DNA of 64,000 nt from Chachezhania antarctica (GCF_003646465.1 NZ_QZEX01000003.1:124001-188000), one strand, 5' to 3'. Shown: positions 51,737 to 61,108, counted from the stretch's first letter. Translations and numbers: made by a program. Notes: generated from the sequence alone by a model not told the origin.

Positions 51737-53325
51737 CCCGCGACCGGTTCGCTGGCCGGTTTTCTGGCCGGCTGGCCCAGCTTCAGGCCGCCGGACGGTT
51801 CCGGGCCGAGCCTGGGCCCGGGCTGGGGGCCATTGCGCTGGCGCTGACGGCGGAAGATCCCGACCGCGTCGTCATCAGCCAGGACGGCCGCGACATCACC
51901 CGCTGGGACATGGTCGCCATGGCCCGCCGGCTGGGCGGCGCCTTGCAGGCGCGGGGGTTGACGCCGGGTGCCGTCGTGGCGTTCCAGTTGCCGAACTGGT
52001 GGGAAGCGACGGTCATCAACATGGCCTGTGCGCTGTTCGGCTGGCGGATCGTGCCGCTGCTGCCGATCTACCGCGCGGCGGAACTGGGAACGATCCTGCC
52101 CGCCTGCGGGGTCGATGCGATCTTCGTGCCGCCGGCCTCTCCCAAGGTGGATTACCGCGCGACGGTCGAAGGGCTTGCCCACGTGCCCGGCACCATCGTC
52201 ACCGTGCGGGGGGAGGGCTGCGAATTCGCGGGCCTGCTGGAAAGTGCGCCTGCCACGCCGCAACTGCCGCCCTCGACCGATGCCAAGATGATCATCTTCA
52301 CCTCGGGCAGCACCGGGCGGCCCAAGGGGGTGATCCACACCCATGCCTCGCTGGATGCCGTGGTGCGGCGGACGGGCGAGTTCTGGGGGATGGGGGAAGA
52401 TGACGTGCTTTATGTCCCGTCGCCCATCGCCCATATCGGCGGGTCGATCTATGCGTTCGAATTCCCGTGGATCACCGGCTGCCGGACGATCCTTGAAGAC
52501 GGCTGGGACCCGGCCCGCGCCGTGAGGCAGATGGATGCTGAAGGCGTGACCTTCATGGCCGGCGCCACGCCGTTCCTGCGCGGTCTGCTGGACGCGGCGA
52601 AGGCGGCGGGCACCAACCTGCCGGGCCTGCGCCGCTTCATCTGCGGGGGTGCCAGCGTGCCGCCGGAGCTTGTCCGCGATGCGTTGGAGGCGTTCCCCAA
52701 CGCCATCGTTTCGCGCGCCTATGGATCGACCGAGGTGCCGCTGGCCTTCCCCGGCATCCGTGACCGGGCAGGCGCCCGGGCCCATGCCGATACAGATGGC
52801 GAAAGGGCCGTTTCGGTGCGTCTGCTGGACCCGGACCCGACCGGCGCGGGAGAGATCGCCGTGCAGGGGCCGCAGATGTTCGTGGGCTATCTGGACCCGG
52901 AGGACGATGCGGGCAGCTTCACCGAGGACGGGTTCTTCATGATGGGCGATCTGGGCCGCATGGTCGACGACAGCTTCGTCGCGATCACCGGGCGGACCAA
53001 GGACATCATCATCCGCAAGGGCGAAAACATCAGCCCGCTGGAGATCGAGAACGCCTTGCAGCAACACCCGGGCGTGGCGGCCGTGTCCATCGTCGGCGCG
53101 CCCGATCCCGAACGCGGCGAGATGGTCGTGGCCTTCGTTGTCCCGGCACCGGGCGCGGCGTTCGACTTCGCGCAGATGGTGGCGCACCTGGAACAGGCGG
53201 GGTTCGCCCGGCAGAAATTCCCCGAGCGGCTGGAGCTGGTGGATGCCCTGCCGATGAACGCCGTCGGCAAGGTACAGAAACCCGAACTGCGCCGGATCGC
53301 GGCCAACACAGGATCCACGACATGA
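51733..53325 (+). CDS. AMP-forming acyl-CoA synthetase
   Basis: A 530-residue adenylate-forming ligase. The phosphate loop is IFTSGSTGRPKGVIHTHAS (about 188-206), the A5-type motif is SRAYGSTEVPLAF, and the C-terminal hinge and lysine region is GRTKDIIIRKGENISPLEIE ending in NAVGKVQK with the catalytic Lys. The substrate pocket cannot be read with certainty. It likely activates the carboxylate imported by a TRAP system before the ACAD and hydratase steps. Overlaps both neighbours by 4 bases. Confidence 0.93.
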   Translation: MTRDRFAGRFSGRLAQLQAAGRFRAEPGPGLGAIALALTAEDPDRVVISQDGRDITRWDMVAMARRLGGALQARGLTPGAVVAFQLPNWWEATVINMACALFGWRIVPLLPIYRAAELGTILPACGVDAIFVPPASPKVDYRATVEGLAHVPGTIVTVRGEGCEFAGLLESAPATPQLPPSTDAKMIIFTSGSTGRPKGVIHTHASLDAVVRRTGEFWGMGEDDVLYVPSPIAHIGGSIYAFEFPWITGCRTILEDGWDPARAVRQMDAEGVTFMAGATPFLRGLLDAAKAAGTNLPGLRRFICGGASVPPELVRDALEAFPNAIVSRAYGSTEVPLAFPGIRDRAGARAHADTDGERAVSVRLLDPDPTGAGEIAVQGPQMFVGYLDPEDDAGSFTEDGFFMMGDLGRMVDDSFVAITGRTKDIIIRKGENISPLEIENALQQHPGVAAVSIVGAPDPERGEMVVAFVVPAPGAAFDFAQMVAHLEQAGFARQKFPERLELVDALPMNAVGKVQKPELRRIAANTGSTT

Positions 53326-55451
53326 CCCGAGCCCCCTATACCCGCGATGACCTGCTGCCGCTTTACGATCCGAAAAGCGTGGCGGTGATCGGCGCGTCGC
53401 CGCGGCCCGGATCCTTCGGCGGGCGCACGATTGAAAATCTTGGCGGGTTCGATGGCACCGTCTACCCGGTGAACGAGAAATACGACGAGATCGGCGGCCA
53501 CCGCTGCTACCCCTCGCTTGCGGCGCTGCCCACGGTGCCGGACCTTGTTGTGCTGACCACGCCGGCGGCGAGTATCGAGCCGCTGTTGGAAGATTGCATC
53601 GCGGCGGGCGTGTCTTCGGTGATGGTCTATGCCTCGGGCTTTTCCGAGGTCGCGACCGAGGAAGGGCAGGCCGCGCAGGCGCGCATGGCCAGCCGCGCGG
53701 CCGAGGCCGGTGTGCGGCTTCTGGGGCCGAATTGCGTGGGCCTTCTGAACTACACCAGCGGCGCGCGGATCACCTTCGCCGGCACGCCGGAAGGGCGGCT
53801 GGAGGGCGGTCCGGCCATCGGGCTTGTGTGCCAGTCGGGCGCCCTGGGCTTCGCGCTGGTACAGGCGATGGAACGGGGCGTTGGGTTCTCGCACGTGGTC
53901 AGCTGCGGGAACTCGTCCGACGTGGACGTGGCCGACTGGGTTTCGGCGCTGGCCGCCGAACCCACCTGTTCGGCCATCGCCTGCGCCTTCGAAGGCGTGG
54001 CCGACCCGCGGAAGTTCCTTGCCGCGGCGGAAGCGGCGTGGGCGGCGGACAAGCCGCTGATCGTCTACAAGATGGCGGTGGGCGAAGAAGGCGCTGCGGC
54101 GGCGATGTCGCATACCGCGTCGCTTGCCGGATCGGCGGTGTTGTGGGAGGCCGTCTTCGACAAGGGCGGCGCGGTGTCGGTGCAGGATTTCGACGCGCTG
54201 ATCGAAACCGCGTGGTTCTTCGCCAAGGCGCCTGCCGCGAAGGGCGACGGGGCGGCGATGCTTTCAGGCTCGGGCGGGGCCGCGATCATGTCGGCGGATT
54301 TTGCCGAGATCGTGGGCGTGCCCATGCCCCAGCCTGCCCCCGACGTCGTGGCGCGGCTGGAGGATCTGATCCCCCCCTTCGTGCCGGCGCGCAACCCCTG
54401 CGACGTGACGGCGGGCGTGATCAACGACATGGACACGCTGCTGAACTGCGCCGACGCGCTGCTGGGCGATCCGCACTACGCGACGCTGATCTACGGCTAT
54501 GCCTACGCCTACGAGACGGCAACCAAACGCCAGCCGCGCCTGAGCGAACTGGCGGCCAAGCACGGCAAGCCGATCACCTATGTCTGGCTGACCCAGCTGC
54601 TGGAAGGCCCGGGCCGCGTGCAGGCAGAACGCGATCCGAACGTTGCGGTCATAGGTTCGATGCGCCGCGCTTTCGAGATCATCCGGGCCTGGACCGACCG
54701 TGCCAAACGGCGCGCGGCGACCGCGGCGGTCGGGGCCGGGCAGCCCACGAACCGGGACGCGGCGGCGAAGCTTCTGGCCGCGGCGACGGGCCGGGCGCTG
54801 GGGGAGCAGGCGTCGAAATCCATTCTGGCCGAATACGGCATTCCCGTCCCGCAGGAACGCCTTGTGCAAAGCGCGGCAGAGGCGGCAGAGGCCGCGACGG
54901 CGTTCGGATTGACGCTGGCCCTGAAGGTGGACAGCGCGGACATCCTGCACAAGAGCGACGCGGGCGGCGTGGTGCTGAACGTGCAGGGGCCGGATGCGGC
55001 GGGCGCGGCCTACGACCGGATCATGGCCGCCTGCCGGCGCGCCCATCCCGATGCGACGATCGACGGGGTGCTTGTGCAGGAGATGGTCCCGGCGGGGCTT
55101 GAGATCATTGCCGGATTCCGCAACGCTGAAGGGTTCGGACCGGTTCTGACCTGCGGTCTGGGCGGTGTCCTGACCGAGGTGCTGGCCGACACGGTATCGG
55201 CGCTGGCCCCCGTCTCGGTCGACGAGGCGGAGGGGATGCTGAGATCCCTTCGCGGCGCGCGGCTCTTCGATGGCTATCGCGGGGCGCCCGCGGTCGATCT
55301 GCGGGCCGTGGCCGGGGCGGTTGCCGCCCTGTCGCAGATCGCCATGGATTTCCCCGATGACCTTGCCGAATTCGACGTGAACCCGCTGATCTGCCTGCCC
55401 GACCGCTGCGTCGCGGTCGACGGGCTTGCGGTGCTGGCGGGACGGGATTAG
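53322..55451 (+). CDS. NDP-forming acyl-CoA synthetase (acetyl-CoA synthetase ADP-forming type)
   Basis: A 709-residue fused alpha-beta enzyme. Residues about 10-110 are the CoA-binding Rossmann domain (SVAVIGASPRPGSFGG). A succinyl-CoA-synthetase-like middle region carries the phospho-histidine His264 in AMSHTASLAGS. From about residue 480 an ATP-grasp domain follows (SILAEYGIPVPQERLV, LALKVDSADILHKSDAGGVVLNV). It can make acyl-CoA with ATP giving ADP and phosphate, or run in reverse to conserve energy. Having it directly after an AMP-forming ligase is notable. Last gene of the rightward operon. Confidence 0.92.
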   Translation: MTRAPYTRDDLLPLYDPKSVAVIGASPRPGSFGGRTIENLGGFDGTVYPVNEKYDEIGGHRCYPSLAALPTVPDLVVLTTPAASIEPLLEDCIAAGVSSVMVYASGFSEVATEEGQAAQARMASRAAEAGVRLLGPNCVGLLNYTSGARITFAGTPEGRLEGGPAIGLVCQSGALGFALVQAMERGVGFSHVVSCGNSSDVDVADWVSALAAEPTCSAIACAFEGVADPRKFLAAAEAAWAADKPLIVYKMAVGEEGAAAAMSHTASLAGSAVLWEAVFDKGGAVSVQDFDALIETAWFFAKAPAAKGDGAAMLSGSGGAAIMSADFAEIVGVPMPQPAPDVVARLEDLIPPFVPARNPCDVTAGVINDMDTLLNCADALLGDPHYATLIYGYAYAYETATKRQPRLSELAAKHGKPITYVWLTQLLEGPGRVQAERDPNVAVIGSMRRAFEIIRAWTDRAKRRAATAAVGAGQPTNRDAAAKLLAAATGRALGEQASKSILAEYGIPVPQERLVQSAAEAAEAATAFGLTLALKVDSADILHKSDAGGVVLNVQGPDAAGAAYDRIMAACRRAHPDATIDGVLVQEMVPAGLEIIAGFRNAEGFGPVLTCGLGGVLTEVLADTVSALAPVSVDEAEGMLRSLRGARLFDGYRGAPAVDLRAVAGAVAALSQIAMDFPDDLAEFDVNPLICLPDRCVAVDGLAVLAGRD

Positions 55452-55461
55452 GCGCCATACC

Positions 55462-55476
55462 TCCCACGTTTCGGGA
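55462..55476. promoter_or_regulatory. TCCC-N8-GGA element upstream of IclR gene
   Basis: TCCCACGTTTCGGGA lies between the synthetase stop and the IclR start and has the same TCCC-N8-GGA layout as the sites at 48852, 57497 and 57684. It fits autoregulation. Confidence 0.5.
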
Positions 55477-55530
55477 TGCGGGGGGCGTGGCTTCCCACTA
55501 TGCTGACGGGAGCGTGGACGCGAGGCGAGG

Positions 55531-56307
55531 ATGACGATGAACCAGGATGGAACCCAGGCGATCCGGCGGGCGGCCGCCATTCTGCAGCGCATCGCGCATG
55601 TCACGGAGGACGAGCCCACCAGCCTGCGCCGGATCTCGGAATCCGTGGGCCTGCCCCGATCCACCGCGCACCGCATCCTGAAATGCCTGACCGATACCGG
55701 GCTGGCGCATTACGATCAGAAGACCCGGCGCTACGAGATCGGGATGCTGAGCTATGAACTGGGGCTCGCGGTGACGGACCGGGTGCTGCAACTGGCCCCA
55801 TGGGCCGGTGCGGTGGACCGGGTGGCGCAGCGGGCCAACGTGACCACCTACCTGATGCGCCGGTCGGGGATGGAGGCGGTCTGCGTCCACAAGGCCGAAG
55901 GCCGGCAGGTGATCCGGGTGATCCCGGTAGACGTGGGCCAGCGCCGGTATCTTGGCGTGGGCGCAGGGGCCACGGCCCTGCTGGCCGGGCTGCCCGACGA
56001 CACGGTCGAACGGGTGATCGCCGTGGTCACGCCGGAGCTTGATGCCTATTCCGACCTGACGCCCGAGCGGATCCGCGAGGCGGTGGCCGCGACGCGGGCA
56101 TCGGGGTTCGCGGAAAGCCAGGGCCGGGCCTATCGGTCGATCTACGGGCTGGGCGTGGGGGTCCGCGCCCATGCGCCCGACCCGGACATCGCCATTTCCA
56201 TCGCCGCCCACGCGCCCGAGGTCGATGACCGCCGGATCGCGGAATGGAAGGACATCATAACCGAGGAAATCGCGACCACCCAGAAACGGCTGGCCGCAGG
56301 CGCCTGA
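55531..56307 (+). CDS. IclR-family transcriptional regulator
   Basis: A 258-residue regulator with an N-terminal winged helix (AIRRAAAILQRIAHVTEDEPTSLRRISESVGLPRSTAHRILKCLTDTG) and an IclR ligand domain (AVCVHKAEGRQVIRVIPVDVGQRRYLGVGAGATALLAGLPDD). It is placed 79 bases after the acyl-CoA operon. Elements with the same half-site spacing precede its own gene, the ACAD operon and the TRAP operon at 57.8 kb, so it is the best candidate for the regulator of the whole acyl-CoA region. Confidence 0.9.
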   Translation: MTMNQDGTQAIRRAAAILQRIAHVTEDEPTSLRRISESVGLPRSTAHRILKCLTDTGLAHYDQKTRRYEIGMLSYELGLAVTDRVLQLAPWAGAVDRVAQRANVTTYLMRRSGMEAVCVHKAEGRQVIRVIPVDVGQRRYLGVGAGATALLAGLPDDTVERVIAVVTPELDAYSDLTPERIREAVAATRASGFAESQGRAYRSIYGLGVGVRAHAPDPDIAISIAAHAPEVDDRRIAEWKDIITEEIATTQKRLAAGA

Positions 56308-56361
56308 GGGGACCGGCCGGGGCGGGCCCGGCCCGGTCGCCCGCCCGCACGGGGCGCGCTC

Positions 56362-57237
56362 TCAGGACACGGTGTCGTGCAGCTTGCCTTCGGCTTTCAG
56401 GCGCGCGCGTCTGGCGAGGGTCATCACGTCTTCGCCGGACCGGCGCGGAACGATGCGGTAGATGGCCTCGACCGCGTTTTCGACCGCGAAGCCGATCAGC
56501 CCGAGTGCGAGCACGCCCAGAAGGATCCGCCCGTAGGCCACGGACCGCACCTGGTCCAGCGCCTCGCCCACGCCGCCGGCTTGCTGCGGATCGGTCGTCA
56601 GGCCCGCGACCACGATGGTCGCCCCGATGATGCCCACGACGATGCCTTCTGCGATGCAGCCGAACTTCATCACCGGGTCCAGCCGGCTGGCCGTGGGGGT
56701 CACCCGGATGTATTCCTTGTAGCGTTCCTGGACGCCCTTGATCACGTAATAGACCCCGGCGCCGATGGTCGCGAGACCGACCCCGACGACGATCCAAGGA
56801 CCATAGGGCATCTGCATCAGTTGCTGCGTGGCACTTTCCGCGCCCCCGCCACCGCCGCTACCGCCACTGCCGTTTCCCGACCCCATGGCCAGCCGTCCCA
56901 CGGACACGCCGATTGCGGCGTGGATCAGGCCCGTGACCACGAGACCGATCCGCGCCATGACGCCCTTGGCGTCATTTCCGTAATTGTCGAGGTCGAGCGC
57001 GGCGTCGATCAGCCGCCAGACGGCGTAGCATACAAGACCCACGGCGATCACCCACAGCGCCGCGAGGCCCCAGGGCACGCCGCGCAACTGGGCAAGCGCG
57101 TCGGTCGTGCCTTCGGCCTGCCCTCCTTGCCAGGCCGCCACAACTGCCAGGCCCCCGACGATGAGATAGACGGCGGCGCGGGCCGCGTAACCGGCGCGCA
57201 TGACGGGAACCACCCAGGCGGGAGCTTTATCTGACAA
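56362..57237 (-). CDS. DUF1206 membrane protein
   Basis: A 291-residue inner-membrane protein with six hydrophobic segments arranged as three repeats of about 75-90 residues, each with two helices. Repeat openings are alike: VMRAGYAARAAVYLIVGGLAV, VMARIGLVVTGLIHAAIGVS and VMKFGCIAEGIVVGIIGATIV. A Gly/Ser run (about 120-132) lies in the linker before the fourth helix. This is the DUF1206 architecture; function is unknown. It stands alone between the IclR gene and the TRAP operon, on the opposite strand. Confidence 0.85.
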   Translation of the reverse strand: MSDKAPAWVVPVMRAGYAARAAVYLIVGGLAVVAAWQGGQAEGTTDALAQLRGVPWGLAALWVIAVGLVCYAVWRLIDAALDLDNYGNDAKGVMARIGLVVTGLIHAAIGVSVGRLAMGSGNGSGGSGGGGGAESATQQLMQMPYGPWIVVGVGLATIGAGVYYVIKGVQERYKEYIRVTPTASRLDPVMKFGCIAEGIVVGIIGATIVVAGLTTDPQQAGGVGEALDQVRSVAYGRILLGVLALGLIGFAVENAVEAIYRIVPRRSGEDVMTLARRARLKAEGKLHDTVS

Positions 57238-57494
57238 GGGAAACCTCTTTTGCTGATTGGAGGTACAGCGCGCGAGATCGTGTTTTGGTTCCGAAGAAAA
57301 AGGGCCGGCGGTGCAGACGCCCCCGATGACGGTTCCGTGCGGGCCAGGCTGCCGGTCGGTCGTCGGGGCTGGCGATGGCGGTTGCGATGGTCATCCGGTC
57401 CGCGATTGCGCCGGACCTGCCCCGTGCCGCGAACAGCCGTGCGGCCGGGATCGGATGACCACGTGGTGAGACGAAACGCCGTCGCCCGGCCATG

Positions 57495-57514
57495 TATCCC
57501 ATATAGTAGGATAT
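57495..57514. promoter_or_regulatory. TCCC-N8-GGA element, copy 1 upstream of TRAP system 2
   Basis: TATCCCATATAGTAGGATAT, an imperfect palindrome (TATCC...GGATA), 263 bases before the binding-protein start. It is identical to copy 2 at 15 of 20 positions. Confidence 0.55.
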
Positions 57515-57681
57515 AGTTTCAGAATGTGGACATGGGACGTAGGGCTGAAAGGTGGCGGCCTTCCCGCGCAGATCCTTGCCGTAGTGTAGAAGAACAAGGG
57601 TTTTCACCTGTTATCAGCCCGGTTGTCGCTCTTTGTGGTCCGGGATGGCCTCTGGAATTGGCAAACCTGTTGAGAAATTCT

Positions 57682-57701
57682 TGTCCCACAAAGTAGGAGA
57701 T
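57682..57701. promoter_or_regulatory. TCCC-N8-GGA element, copy 2 upstream of TRAP system 2
   Basis: TGTCCCACAAAGTAGGAGAT, 76 bases before the binding-protein start, matching copy 1 as TnTCCCAnAnAGTAGGAnAT. Confidence 0.55.
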
Positions 57702-57776
57702 GCTAGCGTCCGCGCAGGACAGGAGGGTCCGACCGGATCAATCAAGGTTGCCGCGTGCGGCAAAGGGGAGGATGAC

Positions 57777-58997
57777 ATGGCATCGAATGGAATTCTGACA
57801 CGGGTTTCCGCAGTGGCGTTCGTGGCCGCGGCGGGGCTGATGTCGACGACGGCGCTGGCGCAGGCCGACTGGCTGGACGACCTGGAACCCCGGACGCTGA
57901 AGCTGGCGGATTTCTCGGGCGACCAGACGGCGAATTTCGGCAAGGCGATGGTGGCCTGGGAAGAGGCGATCACCGATTTCACCGACGGCAAGATCACGTT
58001 TGAAAACTACTGGTCGTCGTCGCTTCTGGGGGCGCTCGACACGCTGGACGGCGTGGGCGACGGGGTGGCCGATATCGGCCTGATCATCCCGTCCTACATG
58101 CCGCAGAAACTGCCCGTTGCGTCGTGGATGTTCGGCATGGGCGCGGACCTGTCGGGATCGACCGTGCACGACGTGGCCGCAGGCGGCGCCGCGGCGCTGG
58201 AAACGCTGCTGACCTACCAGCCGGTGATCGACGAATACGCCCGCCACAACACGGTGATCCTGCAGGCCACGGCGACGCCGGCCTACAACCTGCTGTGCAA
58301 CACGCCCATCGCGTCGCTGGACGACGCGCAAGGCAAGCGCGCCCGGGCCATCGGCGCGGTCTGGTCCACCACGGTGGAAGCCCTGGGGATGACGCCGCTC
58401 AGCATCGCGTGGGGGGAATCCTACGAAGGTCTGCAGCGCGGCGTGTTCGATTGCATGGTCATCAACCCGAACCAGTATGCCGACGGTCTGGTCCTGAAGG
58501 ACGTTGCGCCGGAATACGTGCCGGTGACGCTGGCGCAGCTGCAGGCATCGACCTGGGTGATGAACAAGGATGTCTGGGACAGCTTCCCGGTGGAACTGCA
58601 GAACTTCATCATCGAGCAGAACGTCAAGGCCGCCTATGACATCTGGGCCGGCTATCTCGAGATCGAGGCCAAGGCCGGCGACCTGATCGCCGCGGGCGAG
58701 GAGATCCATACCAACGATATATCGGCGCTGGAGCCGGTCGCCGCCGAACAGCGCGCGGCCTTCATCGCGGCGCTGCCGGACTCTGCGCCCGGGCAGGTCG
58801 AGAACCCGCAGGACTTCGTGACCGCCTACAAGGACCGGATCGACTACTGGACCAAGGTGCTGGAAGATCAGGGCTATACGGTGGCCGAACGCACGCCCGA
58901 AGCGATCATGGAAGCCTTTGCCGGCCTGCGCGATGTCGATCTGTCGGACTTCTACGCGAAGTTCGATGCCGAGGTCACACCGGGCCTGAAGAAGTAA
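57777..58997 (+). CDS. TRAP transporter solute-binding protein (DctP family), system 2
   Basis: A 406-residue periplasmic protein with a signal peptide (ILTRVSAVAFVAAAGLMSTTALAQ). The DctP-type core includes ITFENYWSSSLLGALDTLDGVGDGVADIG, SLDDAQGKRARAIGAVWSTTVEALGMTPLSIAWGESYEGLQRGVFDC and ASTWVMNKDVWDSFP. The Arg in KRARAIG is the expected carboxylate ligand. The ATG at 57777 is chosen for its AAAGGGGAGG ribosome site and because the signal peptide begins there; an in-frame extension upstream runs over operator copy 2. Likely imports the acid used by the adjacent acyl-CoA operon. Confidence 0.9.
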   Translation: MASNGILTRVSAVAFVAAAGLMSTTALAQADWLDDLEPRTLKLADFSGDQTANFGKAMVAWEEAITDFTDGKITFENYWSSSLLGALDTLDGVGDGVADIGLIIPSYMPQKLPVASWMFGMGADLSGSTVHDVAAGGAAALETLLTYQPVIDEYARHNTVILQATATPAYNLLCNTPIASLDDAQGKRARAIGAVWSTTVEALGMTPLSIAWGESYEGLQRGVFDCMVINPNQYADGLVLKDVAPEYVPVTLAQLQASTWVMNKDVWDSFPVELQNFIIEQNVKAAYDIWAGYLEIEAKAGDLIAAGEEIHTNDISALEPVAAEQRAAFIAALPDSAPGQVENPQDFVTAYKDRIDYWTKVLEDQGYTVAERTPEAIMEAFAGLRDVDLSDFYAKFDAEVTPGLKK

Positions 58998-59006
58998 CCA
59001 TCCTTC

Positions 59007-59618
59007 ATGCCGTCCCGGCCCGCCGCTGACCTTCGCGGCGGACCGGTCCATGCAGTGAACGACATGCCGGACCGCACCCGCCCCATGAAAGATCCCGCCC
59101 TTCTGCGCGCCATCGACAGGCTGGCCCTTGGTCTGGCCCTGCTGGCGGCCGTGGCCCTTGTGCTGCTGGCGCTGAACGTCTTCGTCGACGTTCTGGGCCG
59201 GGCGTTCCTGAAACAGCCGTTCCCCGGCACGCTGGAAATGACGGCGCAGTGGTGGATGCCGACGCTGACGCTGCTGGCCTTCGCCTATACCGAGAAGCGG
59301 CAGGAGCATATCAAGGTCACCATCCTGCTGGACGCACTGCCCCCGCGGATGCGGCAGCTGGTCGAAGGCTGCTTCGGGCTGATCGCGACGGCCCTGCTGG
59401 TGGCCCTTGCCTGGTACGCCCTGGCGGAGGCGCTGGAGAGTTTCGGCTACGGGGAGACGACGTCCTCCCGCCCGCCGGTGGCGATCTGGCCGTTCAAGTT
59501 CGTGGCCGTTCTGGGCGTGGGCGCGCTGGCGCTGCAATCGGCGGCGACCTCGTGGCGCTATTTCACGGGCCGTCTGCCCCTTGGCGCGGCTGATACCCAT
59601 GAAGGTGAGGCGGTATGA
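59007..59618 (+). CDS. TRAP transporter small permease (DctQ family), system 2
   Basis: A 203-residue membrane protein with four hydrophobic segments (ALGLALLAAVALVLLALNVFVDVLGRAF; TLTLLAFAYTEKRQEHIKV; FGLIATALLVALAWYALAEAL; FKFVAVLGVGALALQSAA). ATGs at 59064 and 59085 are alternative starts that remove a polar N-terminus. It ends in a 4-base overlap with the DctM gene. Confidence 0.88.
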   Translation: MPSRPAADLRGGPVHAVNDMPDRTRPMKDPALLRAIDRLALGLALLAAVALVLLALNVFVDVLGRAFLKQPFPGTLEMTAQWWMPTLTLLAFAYTEKRQEHIKVTILLDALPPRMRQLVEGCFGLIATALLVALAWYALAEALESFGYGETTSSRPPVAIWPFKFVAVLGVGALALQSAATSWRYFTGRLPLGAADTHEGEAV

Positions 59619-61081
59619 GCGCGACCTTGGCCCAGAATCGGAAACACGGGCTTGGCATCATCATCTTCGTGATCGGCCTGATCATCGCCATCGGCGCCAG
59701 CGGCGCGATGCTGTGGGGCGATCTGCCGAAGCAGGTGGTGGGCCTGCTGACCGTGTTGCTGTCGATCGTCCTGTTGCTGATGGGCATTCCCGTGGGCGTC
59801 GCCATGTTCGGCGCGGCGCTTCTGGGGCTGTATTCCCTGTCCGGCCTGCGCGTCGTCACCTCGACCATGGAAGGCGTGGCCTATGATGCGACCGCGTCAT
59901 GGTCGCTGTCGGTCATCCCGATGTTCATCCTGATGGGCATGATCATGTGGAAGACCGGGCTGACGTCATCGGCGTTCGAGGCCGCGCGCCGCTGGCTGGG
60001 CTGGATGCCGGGCGGGCTGGCCGTGGCCACGAATTTCGCGGGCGCAGCACTGGCGGCGTCGAGCGGCAGTACCATCGGGATCACCTATGCGCTTGGCCGC
60101 GTGTCGATCCCCGAGATGCTGAAATCGGGGTACCATCCGCAACTGGCCGTGGGCTCGGTCGCGGCGGCGGGGACGCTGGGGCAGATCATACCGCCCAGCC
60201 TGCTGCTGGTGGTCTATGCGGGCGCCGCGTCGCTGCCCGTGGGGCAGCAATTGCTGGCGGGCGTCGTGCCGGGCCTTTTGCTGGCGGTGGCGTTCGGCGC
60301 GATGATCGTGGGGCAGGCGATGCTGCGCCCGGGCCTTGCCCCCCGCGTCGACATGAGCGACGTGACATGGGCCCTGCGGCTGCGGTCGCTTCTGGGCGTG
60401 CTGCCCATCGCCATCGTGATCCTGACTGTCATCGGCGGCCTGTTCGCCGGTATCTTCACCGCGACCGAGGCCGGCGTCTTCGGCATGATCGCGGCGCTGT
60501 TCTTCGGCGTGCTGCATCAGCTGAGTTCGGGCACCGGCTGGCGCGAGATCGGGGGCATGATCCGCGAAAGCCTGATCGGGACGCTGACCGGAACGGCGTC
60601 GGTCTTCCTGCTGATCATCGGCGTGGCGGTCCTGACCCGCGCCATGGCGCTGAGCCAGGTTCCCAATTTCATCGCCAGCGAAGTGGCCGAGCTGGGGCTG
60701 GGCCGGATCGAGCTTCTGCTGATGCTGATCGTGGCCTACCTGATCCTGGGCATGTTCATGGACACGCTGGCCATGATGCTGCTGACGATCCCGGTTCTGC
60801 TGGGCCCGCTGCAATCGGTGGGCGTCGATCCCCTGTGGTTCGGCGTGTTCCTTGTGGTGATGGCCGAGGTCGGGCTGCTGACGCCCCCCCTGGGCATCCT
60901 GACCTTCATCGTCCACCGCATCGCGGCGGACCCGGAGGCCAACCTGGGCCGCGAGATCAGCCTTGGCACCGTGTTCCTTGGCGTCCTGCCGTTCGCGCTG
61001 ACGGCAATTGCGGTGGTGTTGTTGCTGATCTTCTTCCCGGGCATCGTCACCTGGCTGCCGGGCAGCAGCGCGAGCCTTTAG
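59615..61081 (+). CDS. TRAP transporter large permease (DctM family), system 2
   Basis: A 488-residue polytopic membrane protein, about 50 residues longer than system 1 because of an extra N-terminal hydrophobic segment (GIIIFVIGLIIAIGASGAML). Core blocks are LLMGIPVGVAMFG, RRWLGWMPGGLAVATNFAGAALAASSGSTIG, AAGTLGQIIPPSLLLVVYAG and EVGLLTPPLGILTFIVHRIA. Followed by a hairpin and a dispersed repeat. Confidence 0.92.
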   Translation: MSATLAQNRKHGLGIIIFVIGLIIAIGASGAMLWGDLPKQVVGLLTVLLSIVLLLMGIPVGVAMFGAALLGLYSLSGLRVVTSTMEGVAYDATASWSLSVIPMFILMGMIMWKTGLTSSAFEAARRWLGWMPGGLAVATNFAGAALAASSGSTIGITYALGRVSIPEMLKSGYHPQLAVGSVAAAGTLGQIIPPSLLLVVYAGAASLPVGQQLLAGVVPGLLLAVAFGAMIVGQAMLRPGLAPRVDMSDVTWALRLRSLLGVLPIAIVILTVIGGLFAGIFTATEAGVFGMIAALFFGVLHQLSSGTGWREIGGMIRESLIGTLTGTASVFLLIIGVAVLTRAMALSQVPNFIASEVAELGLGRIELLLMLIVAYLILGMFMDTLAMMLLTIPVLLGPLQSVGVDPLWFGVFLVVMAEVGLLTPPLGILTFIVHRIAADPEANLGREISLGTVFLGVLPFALTAIAVVLLLIFFPGIVTWLPGSSASL

Positions 61082-61087
61082 GGTGGC

Positions 61088-61108
61088 GGTGCGTGCAGAG
61101 CACGCACC
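61088..61108 (+). terminator. Hairpin after TRAP system 2
   Basis: GGTGCGTGC-AGA-GCACGCACC has perfect 9-bp arms and starts 7 bases after the DctM stop. Similar GGGTGCGTGC...GCACGCACCC palindromes occur in many Rhodobacteraceae intergenic regions, so it may be a mobile palindromic repeat acting as terminator. Confidence 0.55.

Larger units (their letters stand above)
57238..57776. promoter_or_regulatory. Divergent promoter region between DUF1206 and TRAP system 2
   Basis: About 540 bases with no gene I can support. It contains two copies of the TnTCCCAnAnAGTAGGA element (57495 and 57682), and the TRAP binding-protein start follows AAAGGGGAGG at its right end. Confidence 0.55.

Noticed and set aside
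57738-59600. A 620-codon minus-strand open frame across TRAP system 2
   Set aside because: It is antisense to the binding-protein and DctQ genes, with shadow-frame composition and no domain.
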